Below are positions 26,001 to 32,964 of a stretch of 64,000 nucleotides of DNA, one piece after another. The notes under the pieces are model-generated. The model was not told the origin of the DNA. It searched no databases and was given only the letters and a program-made list of their open reading frames with translations. Made by a program: the position numbers and the translations under genes. The DNA is taken from NCBI RefSeq assembly GCF_029813785.1, contig NZ_JARVKY010000011.1, forward strand, positions 62,001 through 126,000, given 5' to 3'. Source of the DNA: Streptomyces sp. DH41. GTDB taxonomy: Bacteria > Actinomycetota > Actinomycetes > Streptomycetales > Streptomycetaceae. The number at the start of each line of letters is the position of its first letter. The first letter of the stretch is position 1.

Positions 26001-28544
26001 TCGGCGCCACTGTTCGACTTCGAATGGGTCACCGTGCCCGCCGCCCCCAAGGCGGACGCCCGGCGCATCGTCGTGCTCGGCGATCCCGCGACCGTCGATG
26101 CCCCCGAGCCTCCCCCCGGCTGCGCCGACCTGGCGGAACTCGCCGCGCTGCAGGAGGTTCCCCACACGGTGGTGTGGCAGGCGCCCCGCACAACCGCGGG
26201 CGGCGCGGCGGACGTACACGCCGGTGTGCTGACGACGCTCGCCCTCCTGCAGAGCTGGACCAGCGCCGAACACCCCGGCCGGCTCGCGATCGTGACGCGC
26301 CGGGCCGGCGGACTGCCTGGCGAGGAACCCGATCTGGTCGGGGCCGCCGTGGCCGGTCTGGTGCGCAGCGCCCAGTCGGAGCACCCGGGCCGGTTCCTGC
26401 TCATCGACCACGACGGTGACGCCCTGCCGATCGCGTCGCTTGCCGATGCCGTGGCCCAGGACGAACCGCACCTGGCCGTTCGCGATGGCCGGCTCCTGGC
26501 ACCGCGCCTGCAGCCGCTGCCTGCGACCGAACCGGGCGTACCACCGTCGTTCGATCGCGGCACGGTCCTCATCACCGGCGGCACCGGGGGCATCGGGGCG
26601 ATCGTCGCCCGGCATCTGGTCGCGGAGCGCGGCGCTCAACACCTGCTGTTGGCGTCGCGGCGCGGTCCGGCCGCGGACGGCGCCGACGAACTGGTCGCCG
26701 AGCTGACCGCTCTCGGTGCCCACGTCCGGGTCGTGGCGTGCGACGTCACCGAACGTGCCGCCGTCCAGGCTCTGTTGGCCGACATCGACACCGACGCCCC
26801 GCTGACCGCTGTCATCCACACGGCGGGCGTCCTGGACGACGGCACGCTCGACACCCTCACCACCGCGCAGACGACGCGGGTGCTGGCACCGAAGGTCGAT
26901 GCGGCACTGCACCTGCACGAGCTGACCCGCGACCTGGATCTGTCGGCGTTCGTGCTGTTCTCGTCCGCGGCGCCGCTGCTCGGCGGACAAGGGCAGGGCA
27001 ACTACGCCGCCGCGAACAGCGCGCTGGACGCGCTGGCGCGCGTGCGGCGCAGTGCGGGCCTGCCCGCACATTCACTGGCCTGGGGACTGTGGACCGTCGG
27101 CATGGCAGGGGTGCTCGGCGGGGACGGCGGCGATCAGTACGCCCGCCGGATCCGGACCAGGCTGGGCCTGGTCCCGATCGACCCGGAATCCGGCATGGCG
27201 CTGTTCGACAACGCACTCGCGATGGACCGCGCGACACCGATGACCGCACTGCTGGACACGGCGGCGCTCACCGACCTGGCGCGCGGCGGCACCCTGCCCG
27301 CGACGCTGCGCGGCATGATCCGGGTCCCCCCGGCCGCCGCGAGTACCGATGTCGGCCTGACGCGGCGATTGGCCGCACTGCCCGACGCAGACCGCGACGG
27401 CGTGATCCTGCGCGAGGTGCGCAACGTCACGGCGGCGGTCCTCGGCCACCGGTCGGGCGAGGCGATCGACCCACACGCGCTGTTCACCGAGCTCGGATTC
27501 GACTCCCTCGGCGCCGTCGAATTCCGCAACCGGCTCGGCCGACTGACCGGTCTGGAGCTGCCGTTGACGCTGATATTCGACCACCCAACCGCCGCCGACG
27601 TGGCGAAGCTCGTGCGATCGCGGATCGAGGAACCCGACACCGATGTGGTCGAGCACGAACCGGCCGGCGTGCGCGGCACGCTCACCGACCTGGTGTCGGC
27701 GGCACACCGCCGCGGTGAACTGGCAGCGGCGATGCCCCTGCTGATCGCGAGCTCGGCTCTGATGACCACGTACGCCGCCGGCGAGGCCGCCGGACGGCGT
27801 CCGGCCGCGGCGCAGCTCCTGGCGCGCGGCGCCGCGGCCCCGGCACTGGTCTGCGTCCCGTCGTTCCTGGCGGGATCGGGCCCTCACCAGTTCGCCCGTC
27901 TGGCCCGTGAGCTGGGCGGCGAGCGGCAGGTCAGTGCGCTGCGGCTGCCCGGGATGCGCGCAGGCGAGGACCTGCCGGCGACGTGGGAGGCGGCGATCGA
28001 GAGCCTCGCCGCGGCCGTCGCACCGGAACTCGAGCGAGGCCCGGTGGCACTCATCGGCTATTCGGCAGGAGGTGCGGTCGCCCATGCGGTCGCCCGGCGG
28101 ATCGAAGACGACGGCGGCGAACTCGCGGGCCTCGCGATGATCGACACCTACTCCCCCGACGAGCACGAACCGACCCGCCGCGTCCTCACCGACGCGCTGG
28201 GGCAGATCCTGTCCCGGGACAACGCACTGACCCCCGTCGACGACCACAGCCTGGTCTCCATGGGCGGCTACGTGCGGATCTACCCCGAGCGCGGGGCCGA
28301 GCGGATCGCCGCTCCGACACTGAACCTGCGGGCCACCGTGACGCTGAGCAGCTTCGGCGACGTCGACCCCGTCCCCGATTGGCAACACCGTGGACCGGCC
28401 GAGTACATCGAGGCAGATCACTTCTCCATCATCGAGGATCAGGCGGCAGAGACCGCCGCGCGCCTTGGGCCCTGGCTCGATTCACTCAAGAGCCATTCCG
28501 TCCGGCATTTCGATATACGGAGCAGCGGAATGCGCGACACGTAA
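17079..28544 (+). CDS. Modular type I polyketide synthase, terminal gene (two KS-AT-DH-KR-ACP modules plus thioesterase)
   Basis: This gene encodes the last extension steps and chain release. The ATG at 17079 follows the previous PKS stop by two bases; the first 32 residues (LRDYLKRATVDLRESRQRVRELEE) form a charged coiled coil of the usual N-terminal docking type. Domain order by residue is roughly KS 33-460, AT 569-870, DH 947-1230, KR 1424-1600, ACP 1705-1785, KS 1800-2225, AT 2327-2630, DH 2697-2970, KR 3162-3340, ACP 3440-3520 and TE 3588-3805. Both ATs carry GHSIGE and HAFH (malonyl). All DH and KR motifs are intact. The two modules are strikingly alike, with long identical DNA stretches in AT and the KS-AT boundary, suggesting duplication or gene conversion. 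The gene appears to be the right-hand end of the synthase. Confidence 0.97.
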   Translation: MSNEQKLRDYLKRATVDLRESRQRVRELEERAHEPIAIVGMACRLPGGVASPDDLWELLRAERDAVGPFPKGRDWDLENLYHPDPDHLGTSYTREGGFLYGADRFDAEFFGISPREAAAMDPQQRLLLETAWEAVEHAGIDPTALRGTRTGVYAGVMYDDYGSRTPRAPEDFEGYLLTGSAGSIASGRLSYTFGLQGPAVTVDTACSSSLVALHLAAQSLRQGECSMALAGGVTVMATPGTFVEFSRQRGLSPDGRCKAFSSSADGTGWAEGVGVLVLERLSDAQRDGHRVLAVLRGSAMNQDGASSQLTAPNGPAQERVIRAALADARLSASEVDAVEAHGTGTRLGDPIEAQALLSAYGQARGDDNPLWLGSVKSNIGHTQAAAGVAGVIKMVMAMREGVMPSTLHVDEPTPEVDWSAGTVRLLTRARPWPDLDRPRRTGVSSFGISGTNAHVILEEAPRDRDAAAQEREPGQEPGRPALPAPWLLSAKSETALRAQASRLLEWLAEHPEAEDADVAAVLITARAQLGRRGAVLGADRAGLLAGLTALAAGSASPHAVSGAATVGETAFLFTGQGAQRIGMGAGLAAAFPVFAAALDEVCAELDALLGVSLREVMSGGAGGAGNGVGDTERAALLDRTEFTQPALFAFEVATYRLLESFGVTPDVVAGHSIGELAAAHVAGVWSLPDACRLVAARGRLMGALPAGGAMLAAAVPEARARELLAAGTVSLAAVNAPEAVVFSGGTAAILALEDRLAEEWVKTKRLTVSHAFHSALMEPMLAEYEQVAGSVEYRTPRIGVCSTVSGAPAGPELLTPQYWVRQVREAVRFAPAVRSLADAGVRRFVEVGPDAVLAALTRQTLSDEETSRSLVTAAARRGIDEAEQFLRLLAAAHCSGVGVDWAPLTSDGPAGHLDLPVYAFQHRRYWVQPDDDALGDMSRAGLHALDHPMLRVAAPLAGRDEWLFSGRLSTTDQPWIADHTAFGTVLLPGTGFVDLALAAGRRLDLPVLDELVLATPLLFDGTAAVDVQLSVSEPDHTGRRRLSVHSRAVTGTAPSHPGEPEWTLHATGTLAPADSGTPHWTDPDWPPADGTLVDGARLYDRLADLGFGYGPSFQGVRAAWTGGDEVFTEVTLDETAAGRVAGFGVHPALLDAVFHAAIDVLAEDLPDGRLPLPFSFGGVRVFRPGATAVRARVIRSGPEKVRVDACDAGGAAVLSIDAVLARPADASALAGARSPLYAFDWTPVTAPAAPDRQVVALGRSVAGCAETFEDVAAFAADGGHTGAAVVWSPETVPADGDDVPTAIRTAVHSALAVLRAWLTEPGCADSTLVVLTRNGAGLPGETPDPAAAAVRGLVRSAQSEHPGRIVNVDLGIDPDDVADLRQRIVAAAATDEPQLAIRDGATVAPRLARAATGEPAGGHFGDGTVLITGGAGGLGAVTARHLVTRHGVRTLLLASRRGSAAPGVEELVTELTALGADVRVAACDVSERAEVAALLESVPAHERLTAVVHTAGVSDDGTVETLTAEQVDRVLAPKIDAAWHLHELTRDMDLSAFVLFSSAGPLLGGQGQGNYAAANAAMDALVQVRRSTGLPGHSLAWGLWKRGMAEALNDAGGEYLVRQIRTRLGLSPIEPDTGMHMLDSALTSDEPMLMTALLDTPALTALGRLGTLPAVLRGLIHVPSRGRIADSPLRQRLLDAPAEQWETLIRDEVRAIAAAVLGHESADAIAPEAPFTELGFDSLGGVEFRNKVTAATGVQLPSTLVFDYPTAAAVAGFLLTRVDGSEPARPRTAPTRARSAAGADEPIAIVGMSCRYPGGVENPDQLWDLIDGRVDAITPIPGDRGWNVDHLYDTDPGKPGKIYTREGGFLHAAGDFDAAFFGIGPREAAAMDPQQRLLLEASWEALEDAGIDATSLRGSDTGVYAGVMYQDYGYTAREAADGAAEGYLATGSAGSVVSGRVSYALGLEGPAVTVDTACSSSLVALHLAVQALRAGETSLVLASGVTVMSTPLLFLEFSRQRALSPDGRCKAFSSGADGVSWAEGVGVLALERLSDAQRNGRPVLAVIRGSAINQDGASNGLTAPNGPSQERVIAQALANAGLAAADVDAVEAHGTGTTLGDPIEAQALINAYGQGRTEPLRIGSLKSNIGHTQAAAGVGGVIKMVQALRHEVLPATLHVDAPSPHVEWVADAVRILTDAEPWPTGERPRRAGVSSFGISGTNAHVILEEAPAASPRPVGAPGPAALPLLLSARTPAALRAQARRLHDTLRERPELDPADVAATLALHRAQLEERAAVVGPDRESLLAALARLAAGEPGPGIADGDGRTGTTAFLFTGQGAQRIGMGAGLYQEFPAFAAALDEVCTELDAHLEHALRDVMFGASGETLLDRTEYAQPALFAFEVAMYRLFESMGVTPDVVAGHSIGELAAAHVAGVWSLPDACRLVAARGRLMGALPAGGSMLAAAVPEARAAELLAAVNTDPAAAVSLAAVNSPEAVVFSGNTDAVSALESMLAAEGVRTSRLRVSHAFHSALMDSMLPEFAEIAADLTYHEPRIPLCSTVSGAFADEHLGTPEYWVRQVREAVRFAPAVRSLLQSGAGLFVELGPDAVLTTMARATLATDPAQRASVVAGSRRTVSEPEQLVTALATAHCAGRPVRWAAYFGARPQARIALPTYPFQHERFWLQPAETAAPLAGADSADHPLLHARMRLAGTDEWLFTGRLSQRAHPWLADHTVLGTVVMPGTGFVELALAAGARLGVPRLAELALEAPLILPAEGGADLQLSVGEPDADGHRTVAVHARVADTWVPQARGLLSPATPAPAPGWPRVWPPVAAEPVDGPEVYRVLGDLGFAYGPAFRGVRAAWSRGEEVFADLALDSGTAARATAFGLHPALLDAVFHAAVGPLAESGPDGRVPLPFAFEGVQLAQSGAGALRVRIVRTAPNTFRVDAVDATGALVLSAESVRVRPIERAALAQLRGSAPLFDFEWVTVPAAPKADARRIVVLGDPATVDAPEPPPGCADLAELAALQEVPHTVVWQAPRTTAGGAADVHAGVLTTLALLQSWTSAEHPGRLAIVTRRAGGLPGEEPDLVGAAVAGLVRSAQSEHPGRFLLIDHDGDALPIASLADAVAQDEPHLAVRDGRLLAPRLQPLPATEPGVPPSFDRGTVLITGGTGGIGAIVARHLVAERGAQHLLLASRRGPAADGADELVAELTALGAHVRVVACDVTERAAVQALLADIDTDAPLTAVIHTAGVLDDGTLDTLTTAQTTRVLAPKVDAALHLHELTRDLDLSAFVLFSSAAPLLGGQGQGNYAAANSALDALARVRRSAGLPAHSLAWGLWTVGMAGVLGGDGGDQYARRIRTRLGLVPIDPESGMALFDNALAMDRATPMTALLDTAALTDLARGGTLPATLRGMIRVPPAAASTDVGLTRRLAALPDADRDGVILREVRNVTAAVLGHRSGEAIDPHALFTELGFDSLGAVEFRNRLGRLTGLELPLTLIFDHPTAADVAKLVRSRIEEPDTDVVEHEPAGVRGTLTDLVSAAHRRGELAAAMPLLIASSALMTTYAAGEAAGRRPAAAQLLARGAAAPALVCVPSFLAGSGPHQFARLARELGGERQVSALRLPGMRAGEDLPATWEAAIESLAAAVAPELERGPVALIGYSAGGAVAHAVARRIEDDGGELAGLAMIDTYSPDEHEPTRRVLTDALGQILSRDNALTPVDDHSLVSMGGYVRIYPERGAERIAAPTLNLRATVTLSSFGDVDPVPDWQHRGPAEYIEADHFSIIEDQAAETAARLGPWLDSLKSHSVRHFDIRSSGMRDT
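17175..22410 (+). other. PKS module 5: KS-AT(malonyl)-DH-KR-ACP
   Basis: The KS starts at HEPIAIVGMAC, with Cys codon at 17694-17696. The AT shows GHSIGE (about 19086) and HAFH (19386), malonyl type. The DH carries HTAFGTVLLP (His codon 20013). The KR has TGGAGGLG, an SDD variant of the LDD motif and YAAAN, so it is probably B-type. ACP serine codon is 22290-22292. The expected outcome is an unsubstituted double bond. Confidence 0.92.
22476..27630 (+). other. PKS module 6 (terminal): KS-AT(malonyl)-DH-KR-ACP
   Basis: The KS Cys codon is at 22998-23000. The AT shows GHSIGE (about 24327) and HAFH (24645), malonyl type. The DH carries HTVLGTVVMP (His codon 25263). The KR has TGGTGGIG, LDD and YAAAN (B-type). 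ACP serine codon is 27504-27506. As the last extension module it should set a 2,3-double bond next to the carboxyl group that the TE acts on. Confidence 0.92.
27830..28500 (+). other. Terminal type I thioesterase domain
   Basis: This is an alpha/beta-hydrolase TE fused after the last ACP. The nucleophile elbow is GYSAGG with Ser codon 28062-28064, followed by an Asp in MIDTYSPD and a His in ADHFSIIE (about 28419). Family TEs of this kind release the chain by macrolactonisation, macrolactamisation or hydrolysis; which applies cannot be read from the sequence. Confidence 0.92.
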
Positions 28545-28641
28545 ATATGGTCAGCCATAGAGGCATAGCCCCAACAGGCAAGTCAAGACTTACCTTTAGG
28601 GAGCTTTGACCGTATGGTGTGGCTCGAATCGAAGGAGCTTC
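28545..28641 (+). promoter_or_regulatory. Short AT-richer spacer between PKS and helicase gene
   Basis: This 97-base gap is visibly lower in GC than its flanks and is the only break in the rightward gene run, so a promoter for the helicase gene may sit here. A ribosome-binding site GAAGGAG lies at 28631-28637. I looked for the rifamycin-associated palindrome known upstream of some helR genes and did not see it. Confidence 0.35.
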
Positions 28642-30726
28642 TTGTTGTTGAAAACGAATGATTCTGCCGTGCGTGCGGTTGCGTCGGAGCGGAATTATGT
28701 GTCCTCGTTGTACGAGTTGCTCACCGAGCGGCTTGCCGAGGCGCGAGTAAATCGAGCGCGTGTGCTGAAGGCCCCGACGGACAGCGTCGGTGAGGCATAC
28801 GAGAGAGAAGTCGCCGCCGAGCGTCTTTCCAAGGAAATCGGCCGGCTGGAGGGCGCAGAGAAGGGGCTGGTCTTCGGGCGCATCGACTGGACGGATGGCA
28901 CGGCCCTGCGCATCGGGCGGATCGGACTGCAGACCGAGGAGGACGACCTGCCGCTGCTCGTGGACTGGCGCGCGAACGCGGCGCGGCCCTTCTACGAGGC
29001 GACACCGGTCCACCCGATGGATTTGCGGCGGCGCCGGCACCTGCGCCTCGAGGACCGCACCGTCGTCTCGGTGAGCGACGAGCTGCTGGACGGGACCGTC
29101 CCGACCGACGAGGACGTCGTGGGGGACGGCCCGTTGACCGAGGCTCTGTCGGCACGGCGTACGGGCAGGATGAACGCGGCCGTCGCGACGCTGCAGGCCG
29201 AGCAGGACGAGATCGTCCGCTCCGCCCACCGCGGGGTGACCGTGGTGCAGGGCGGGCCCGGCACCGGCAAGACGGTGGTCGCCCTGCACCGGGCGGCCTA
29301 TGTCCTGTACGCGTTCCCGCGCGCCGCGGAGGAGGGCGTCCTGGTGGTGGGCCCGAACGCCCGGTTCCTCGACTACATCTCCCAGGTCCTTCCCTCGCTC
29401 GGAGAGAACGACGTCGTTCTGGCGACCTGCCAGGAACTGGCCGCAGTGCCCACGGACGTGGCGGACCCGTTCGACACGGCACGTCTCAAGGGCAGTTCCG
29501 ACCTCGCCGACGCCCTGGCCGCCCTGCTGCGCGGCCACCAAGCCCCCGCCGGTGACTTCACCGTGCGGGTAGGACAGGAACTGGTCCACCTCTCCGAGAA
29601 GGAAGTCGCCACGGCACGCGACGCCGCCGTGGCAGCCGCACCGGGGCACAACCCCGCGCGCCAGGTGTTCAAAGAGCTCCTGGCCGACGCCGTCACCGAC
29701 GCGATGCGACGAGACATGGGCGACCTCCTGGAGCAGATCGACGCCGACGCCGAAAGGATGACGGGCCTGAACCTCGACCGGTTCACGGGAGCCGCCCAGC
29801 GCCGTGCCGAAGGCGCGGCCGACCCGGGCCCGGCCCACGAGCTGGACCTGGACGCCATCCGAGCCGACCTCCTCGACGACGCCGGCGTCGACCGGGCGGT
29901 CGAGGAGCTGTGGCCGCGGCTGGTACCCGGTGACCTGGTGAATGCGCTCCTGACGAACGCCGGCGCTCTCGCCGAGCACCTGCCTGGCGTGAGCGCGCAG
30001 GAGCGGGCCCTTCTGCTGCGCGGTCCGGACGACCCGTGGACCGATGCCGATGTGGCGTTGCTGGACGAGGCGGCGAGCCTGGTCGAGGGTCCTCCCGAGC
30101 GGACGTACGGGCACGTCGTCGTCGACGAGGCGCAGGAACTGACCGCCATGCAGTGGCGGATGATCGTCCGCCGCTGCCCGGCGAGGGCGATGACGCTGGT
30201 GGGTGACTTCGCCCAGGCAGGCCCGGCCGCGACAGCACGCGACTGGCAGGAAGCACTGCGCCCCCACGTCGGACCGCGGTTCAAACTGCACAACCTGACC
30301 GTCAGCTACCGCACCACGCGGGAGATCCTGGAGAGCGTCCAGGACCTGCTCACGCGGATCGCTCCGGACCAGAAGCCCACACGGTCACTGCGAAGCGGTG
30401 AGAGCCCTCGCACCGTGACCACACCCCCGGACGGGGCGGTCACCGCCGTCATTCAGGAACTCCGCGCCCAGAGCACCGCGCACCCGGGCGAGCTTCTGGG
30501 GGTGATCTGCGCGGACACCAGGGTGGGCGAACTGACGGCCCAGGGCGTCGCTCACCACGCACGCATCGTGCCGGCGTCCGAAGCGCGCGGCCTGGAATTC
30601 GACGGGGTCGTCGTCTTGAACCCCGAGGAAATCAACACGGCCCGCACCGGCGGGGAAAGGGACTTGTACGTAGCCCTGACCCGGGCCACCAAACGCCTTT
30701 GCACCATCACCGCCCAGCCCGCCTGA
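28642..30726 (+). CDS. HelD-type UvrD/Rep-superfamily helicase-like ATPase (RNA polymerase-associated)
   Basis: HelD-family proteins are SF1 helicase relatives that bind RNA polymerase and use ATP to strip it from DNA; some actinobacterial members (HelR) displace rifamycin from the enzyme. The protein has an N-terminal helical segment (YVSSLYELLTERLAE), then a beta region ending LLVDWRANAARPFYEATP that is typical of actinobacterial HelD. The ATPase core shows Walker A GGPGTGKT (about 29251), the DEAQ box VVVDEAQEL (about 30118), SYRTT, EARGLEFDGVVVL and LYVALTRATKRL. The start is uncertain: three consecutive TTG codons at 28642, 28645 and 28648 follow GAAGGAG, and no in-frame ATG is close. 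It reads in the PKS direction 97 bases downstream. A role in self-protection is inference. Confidence 0.85.
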   Translation: MLLKTNDSAVRAVASERNYVSSLYELLTERLAEARVNRARVLKAPTDSVGEAYEREVAAERLSKEIGRLEGAEKGLVFGRIDWTDGTALRIGRIGLQTEEDDLPLLVDWRANAARPFYEATPVHPMDLRRRRHLRLEDRTVVSVSDELLDGTVPTDEDVVGDGPLTEALSARRTGRMNAAVATLQAEQDEIVRSAHRGVTVVQGGPGTGKTVVALHRAAYVLYAFPRAAEEGVLVVGPNARFLDYISQVLPSLGENDVVLATCQELAAVPTDVADPFDTARLKGSSDLADALAALLRGHQAPAGDFTVRVGQELVHLSEKEVATARDAAVAAAPGHNPARQVFKELLADAVTDAMRRDMGDLLEQIDADAERMTGLNLDRFTGAAQRRAEGAADPGPAHELDLDAIRADLLDDAGVDRAVEELWPRLVPGDLVNALLTNAGALAEHLPGVSAQERALLLRGPDDPWTDADVALLDEAASLVEGPPERTYGHVVVDEAQELTAMQWRMIVRRCPARAMTLVGDFAQAGPAATARDWQEALRPHVGPRFKLHNLTVSYRTTREILESVQDLLTRIAPDQKPTRSLRSGESPRTVTTPPDGAVTAVIQELRAQSTAHPGELLGVICADTRVGELTAQGVAHHARIVPASEARGLEFDGVVVLNPEEINTARTGGERDLYVALTRATKRLCTITAQPA

Positions 30727-30733
30727 CGATTCC

Positions 30734-30758
30734 GCGCCCGCGGTGCCGGCCCGGGCGC
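30734..30758. terminator. Hairpin between convergent helicase and TetR genes
   Basis: GCGCCCG (30734-30740) and CGGGCGC (30752-30758) form a perfect 7-bp stem with an 11-base loop in the 41-base gap between two convergent genes. There is no T-run, so terminator function is a positional inference. Confidence 0.5.
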
Positions 30759-30767
30759 ATCCGGCGG

Positions 30768-31346
30768 TCACAGCAGCCGGTCGACGAGCCCGTCGACGTA
30801 CTCCGGGGTGAGTTCCATGCCGAACAGGACGCGGATGTACATCGGGGCGAGGATGTGGTCCAGCACGTCGAGCGCGGCGGGGACCCGCTCGCCGCGTTCG
30901 ACGGCGCGGTCGAGCATGGACTGCATCTGCCGGGTGCGTTCGTCGCGGAGGCCGTCACGTGCCTGCTGGCCCTGTTGGCCCTGCTGGTCGGTGCCGGCGC
31001 CGGTGAGGGCGACGGCGAGGCGTACGAGTGCCAGGCCGTCGGGTCCGGTGATCTCGCGGGCGACGTTGGCCGCGTAGGCGTGCAGGTCGCCGGCGAGGCT
31101 TCCGGTGTCGGGCATGGGTGACTGCGCGTTGAGGCGGGTGAGCGTCACCTCGGAGAGAAGGTTCTCCAGGCTGCCCCACCGGCGGTAGATGCTGCTGTCG
31201 GCCACGCCCGCGCGGGCTGCGACCTCCCCGACGGTGAAGGTGCCGTAGCCCCGCTCGCTGATCAGATCGGTCACCGCCTGATGCACCTGTGCGCCGACGC
31301 GGGCGCTGCGCCCGCCGGGCCGCCGGGCTCGCTGTCGTTCGTTCAT
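30768..31346 (-). CDS. TetR-family transcriptional regulator
   Basis: A 192-residue repressor-type protein. The N-terminal helix-turn-helix lies at about residues 22-68 (VGEVAARAGVADSSIYRRWG), followed by an all-helical ligand domain ending YIRVLFGMELTPEYVDGLVDRLL. It is divergent from an MFS exporter gene 146 bases away, the classic arrangement for a TetR repressor controlling a drug pump, and the shared gap holds an inverted repeat. It is clearly related to the TetR protein encoded at 57968-58540, with the same GGRSARV N-terminal motif and IYRRWG recognition helix. The inducer is unknown; the polyketide made upstream is a candidate. Confidence 0.92.
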   Translation of the reverse strand: MNERQRARRPGGRSARVGAQVHQAVTDLISERGYGTFTVGEVAARAGVADSSIYRRWGSLENLLSEVTLTRLNAQSPMPDTGSLAGDLHAYAANVAREITGPDGLALVRLAVALTGAGTDQQGQQGQQARDGLRDERTRQMQSMLDRAVERGERVPAALDVLDHILAPMYIRVLFGMELTPEYVDGLVDRLL

Positions 31347-31357
31347 GCCTCCACCTT

Positions 31358-31411
31358 AACGCAGGTGAGACTTGCGTTTTGAAGTGACCCTCTATACAGT
31401 CTGCTAACGCA
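31358..31411. promoter_or_regulatory. Candidate TetR operator and MFS promoter
   Basis: AACGCA (31358-31363) and TGCGTT (31373-31378) form an inverted repeat with a 9-base spacer, and a third AACGCA copy sits at 31406-31411. Between them TATACA (31393-31398) looks like a -10 element for the MFS gene, with TTGCGT as a possible -35 inside the right operator arm. A repressor bound here would block the exporter promoter. Confidence 0.6.
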
Positions 31412-31492
31412 GCCACTGACTGCCTTAAAGCGCCCGAAGGCTGACCACGCCGGTCGTGGCCGGGCGCGATCGACGATTGAGAGGGATTCCCC

Positions 31493-32962
31493 ATGGCTGC
31501 ATCGCCTGCGACAGTGGGCAGCCGGCCGAACCGGGCCGTGCTGCTCGCGGTGACCTGCCTGGGCCAGTTCATGGTCCTGCTCGACAACACGATCGTCGGA
31601 GCAGCGCTGCCCGACATGCAGCACCGGCTCCACACGGAACTGACCGGCCTGCAATGGATCGTCGACGCCTACGTACTGCTGGTCGCCATGCTGCTCCTGT
31701 CCGGTGGCGTCTTCGCCGACCGGTTCGGCCGCAAGCGGGTGTACCTGACCGGCGTGGCGGTGTTCACCGCCGCGTCACTGTTCTGTGCCCTCGCGCCCTC
31801 GGCCGGCTGGCTGATCACCGGCCGGGTACTGCAGGGCATCGGAGCCGCGGCACTCGCCCCCGCCTCGCTCGCCCTCCTCGCCGCCGCCTACCCCGTACCG
31901 CAAGAACGCGTCAAGGCGATCGGACTGTGGGCCGGACTCAGCGGAATCGGCCTCGCCGCGGGCCCCGTGGCCGGCGGCGTGCTGACCCAGGCCTTCGGCT
32001 GGCCCGCCATCTTCCTCGTCAACCTGCCCATCGGGGTGGTCCTTCTACTGGTCGGCCTGCGCCACCTCACCGAGTCCCGCAACCCGAACGCCCCCGCGAT
32101 CGACATCCCCGGGACGGCACTGTCCGTCCTGACCGTGGGCGTGCTGACCTACGGCCTGATCGAGGGCGGTGCCCGCGGCTGGACGTCACCGGTGATCCTG
32201 GGCAGCTTCGCTGCCTCAGTGATCCTCCTCGCCGCCTTCATCGCCGTCGAAGCCCGCCGCACCGCGCCCATGCTGCCCCTGCGGCTGTTCAAGCAGCGCC
32301 TGTTCACTGTGTCCAACACCGCCATGGTCGTGGTCGGGTTCGCCCTCATGGGCTCCTCGTTCTTCTTCTCCCAGTTCTTCGTCTACGTCCAAGGCAGCTC
32401 GATCCTGCGTGCCGGCCTGCAGACCCTGCCCCTGTCCCTCGCCATGGTCATCGTCAGCCCGTACGCAGGACGACTCGCCGCCCGATACGGCTTCCGCATC
32501 GTGGTCACCACCGGCCTCGCCCTGGCCGGCCTGGGACTGCTGGCACTCGGCACCGTCCACGCCGACACCGGATACGGGAATGTGTGGTGGCGCCTGGCAG
32601 TCGCCGGCACGGGATTCGCCCTGGCCATGTCCCCACTTACGGGAGCCGCCATCCAAGCGGTCAGCCCGCAGGAAGGCGGCCTCGCGTCCGGCGTCAGCAC
32701 CACCGCCCGGCAGATCGGTGCCGTCTTCGGCGTCGCGGTACTCGGAGCCATCGTCCGCTCCCGGCAATCCAGCGGCGCCACCTTCGAGACCGGCCTCAAC
32801 AACGCCTTCCTCACCGCCGGCATCGTCACTTTGGCCACCGCCGTGTTCACCGGACTACGGCTGGCGAAGCCCAAGCCCGCGGAAGGCTCCGCGGCACCGC
32901 GACGTTCCACCGATACGGACGCGGTCACCACTTCGCACGACGCACCCGTGACCGGCCGTTGA
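31493..32962 (+). CDS. MFS drug exporter, DHA2 (14-TM, EmrB/QacA) family
   Basis: A 489-residue integral membrane proton antiporter. Hallmarks are LDNTIVGAALPDM in TM1, the loop motif GVFADRFGRKRV, GRVLQGIGAA and the antiporter motif GLAAGPVAGG. Hydrophobic segments continue through to about residue 460, consistent with 14 helices. The ATG at 31493 has GAGAGGG upstream. It is divergent from a TetR gene that probably represses it. Proximity to the PKS suggests export of the polyketide, but substrate cannot be read from sequence. Its 3' end abuts a decayed IS630 element, without evident truncation. Confidence 0.92.
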   Translation: MAASPATVGSRPNRAVLLAVTCLGQFMVLLDNTIVGAALPDMQHRLHTELTGLQWIVDAYVLLVAMLLLSGGVFADRFGRKRVYLTGVAVFTAASLFCALAPSAGWLITGRVLQGIGAAALAPASLALLAAAYPVPQERVKAIGLWAGLSGIGLAAGPVAGGVLTQAFGWPAIFLVNLPIGVVLLLVGLRHLTESRNPNAPAIDIPGTALSVLTVGVLTYGLIEGGARGWTSPVILGSFAASVILLAAFIAVEARRTAPMLPLRLFKQRLFTVSNTAMVVVGFALMGSSFFFSQFFVYVQGSSILRAGLQTLPLSLAMVIVSPYAGRLAARYGFRIVVTTGLALAGLGLLALGTVHADTGYGNVWWRLAVAGTGFALAMSPLTGAAIQAVSPQEGGLASGVSTTARQIGAVFGVAVLGAIVRSRQSSGATFETGLNNAFLTAGIVTLATAVFTGLRLAKPKPAEGSAAPRRSTDTDAVTTSHDAPVTGR

Positions 32963-32964
32963 CG

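Noticed and set aside
28545..28641. Possible rifamycin-associated element upstream of the first HelD gene
   Set aside because: No long palindrome of the known type is present; only a weak AAGTC/GACTT repeat was seen.
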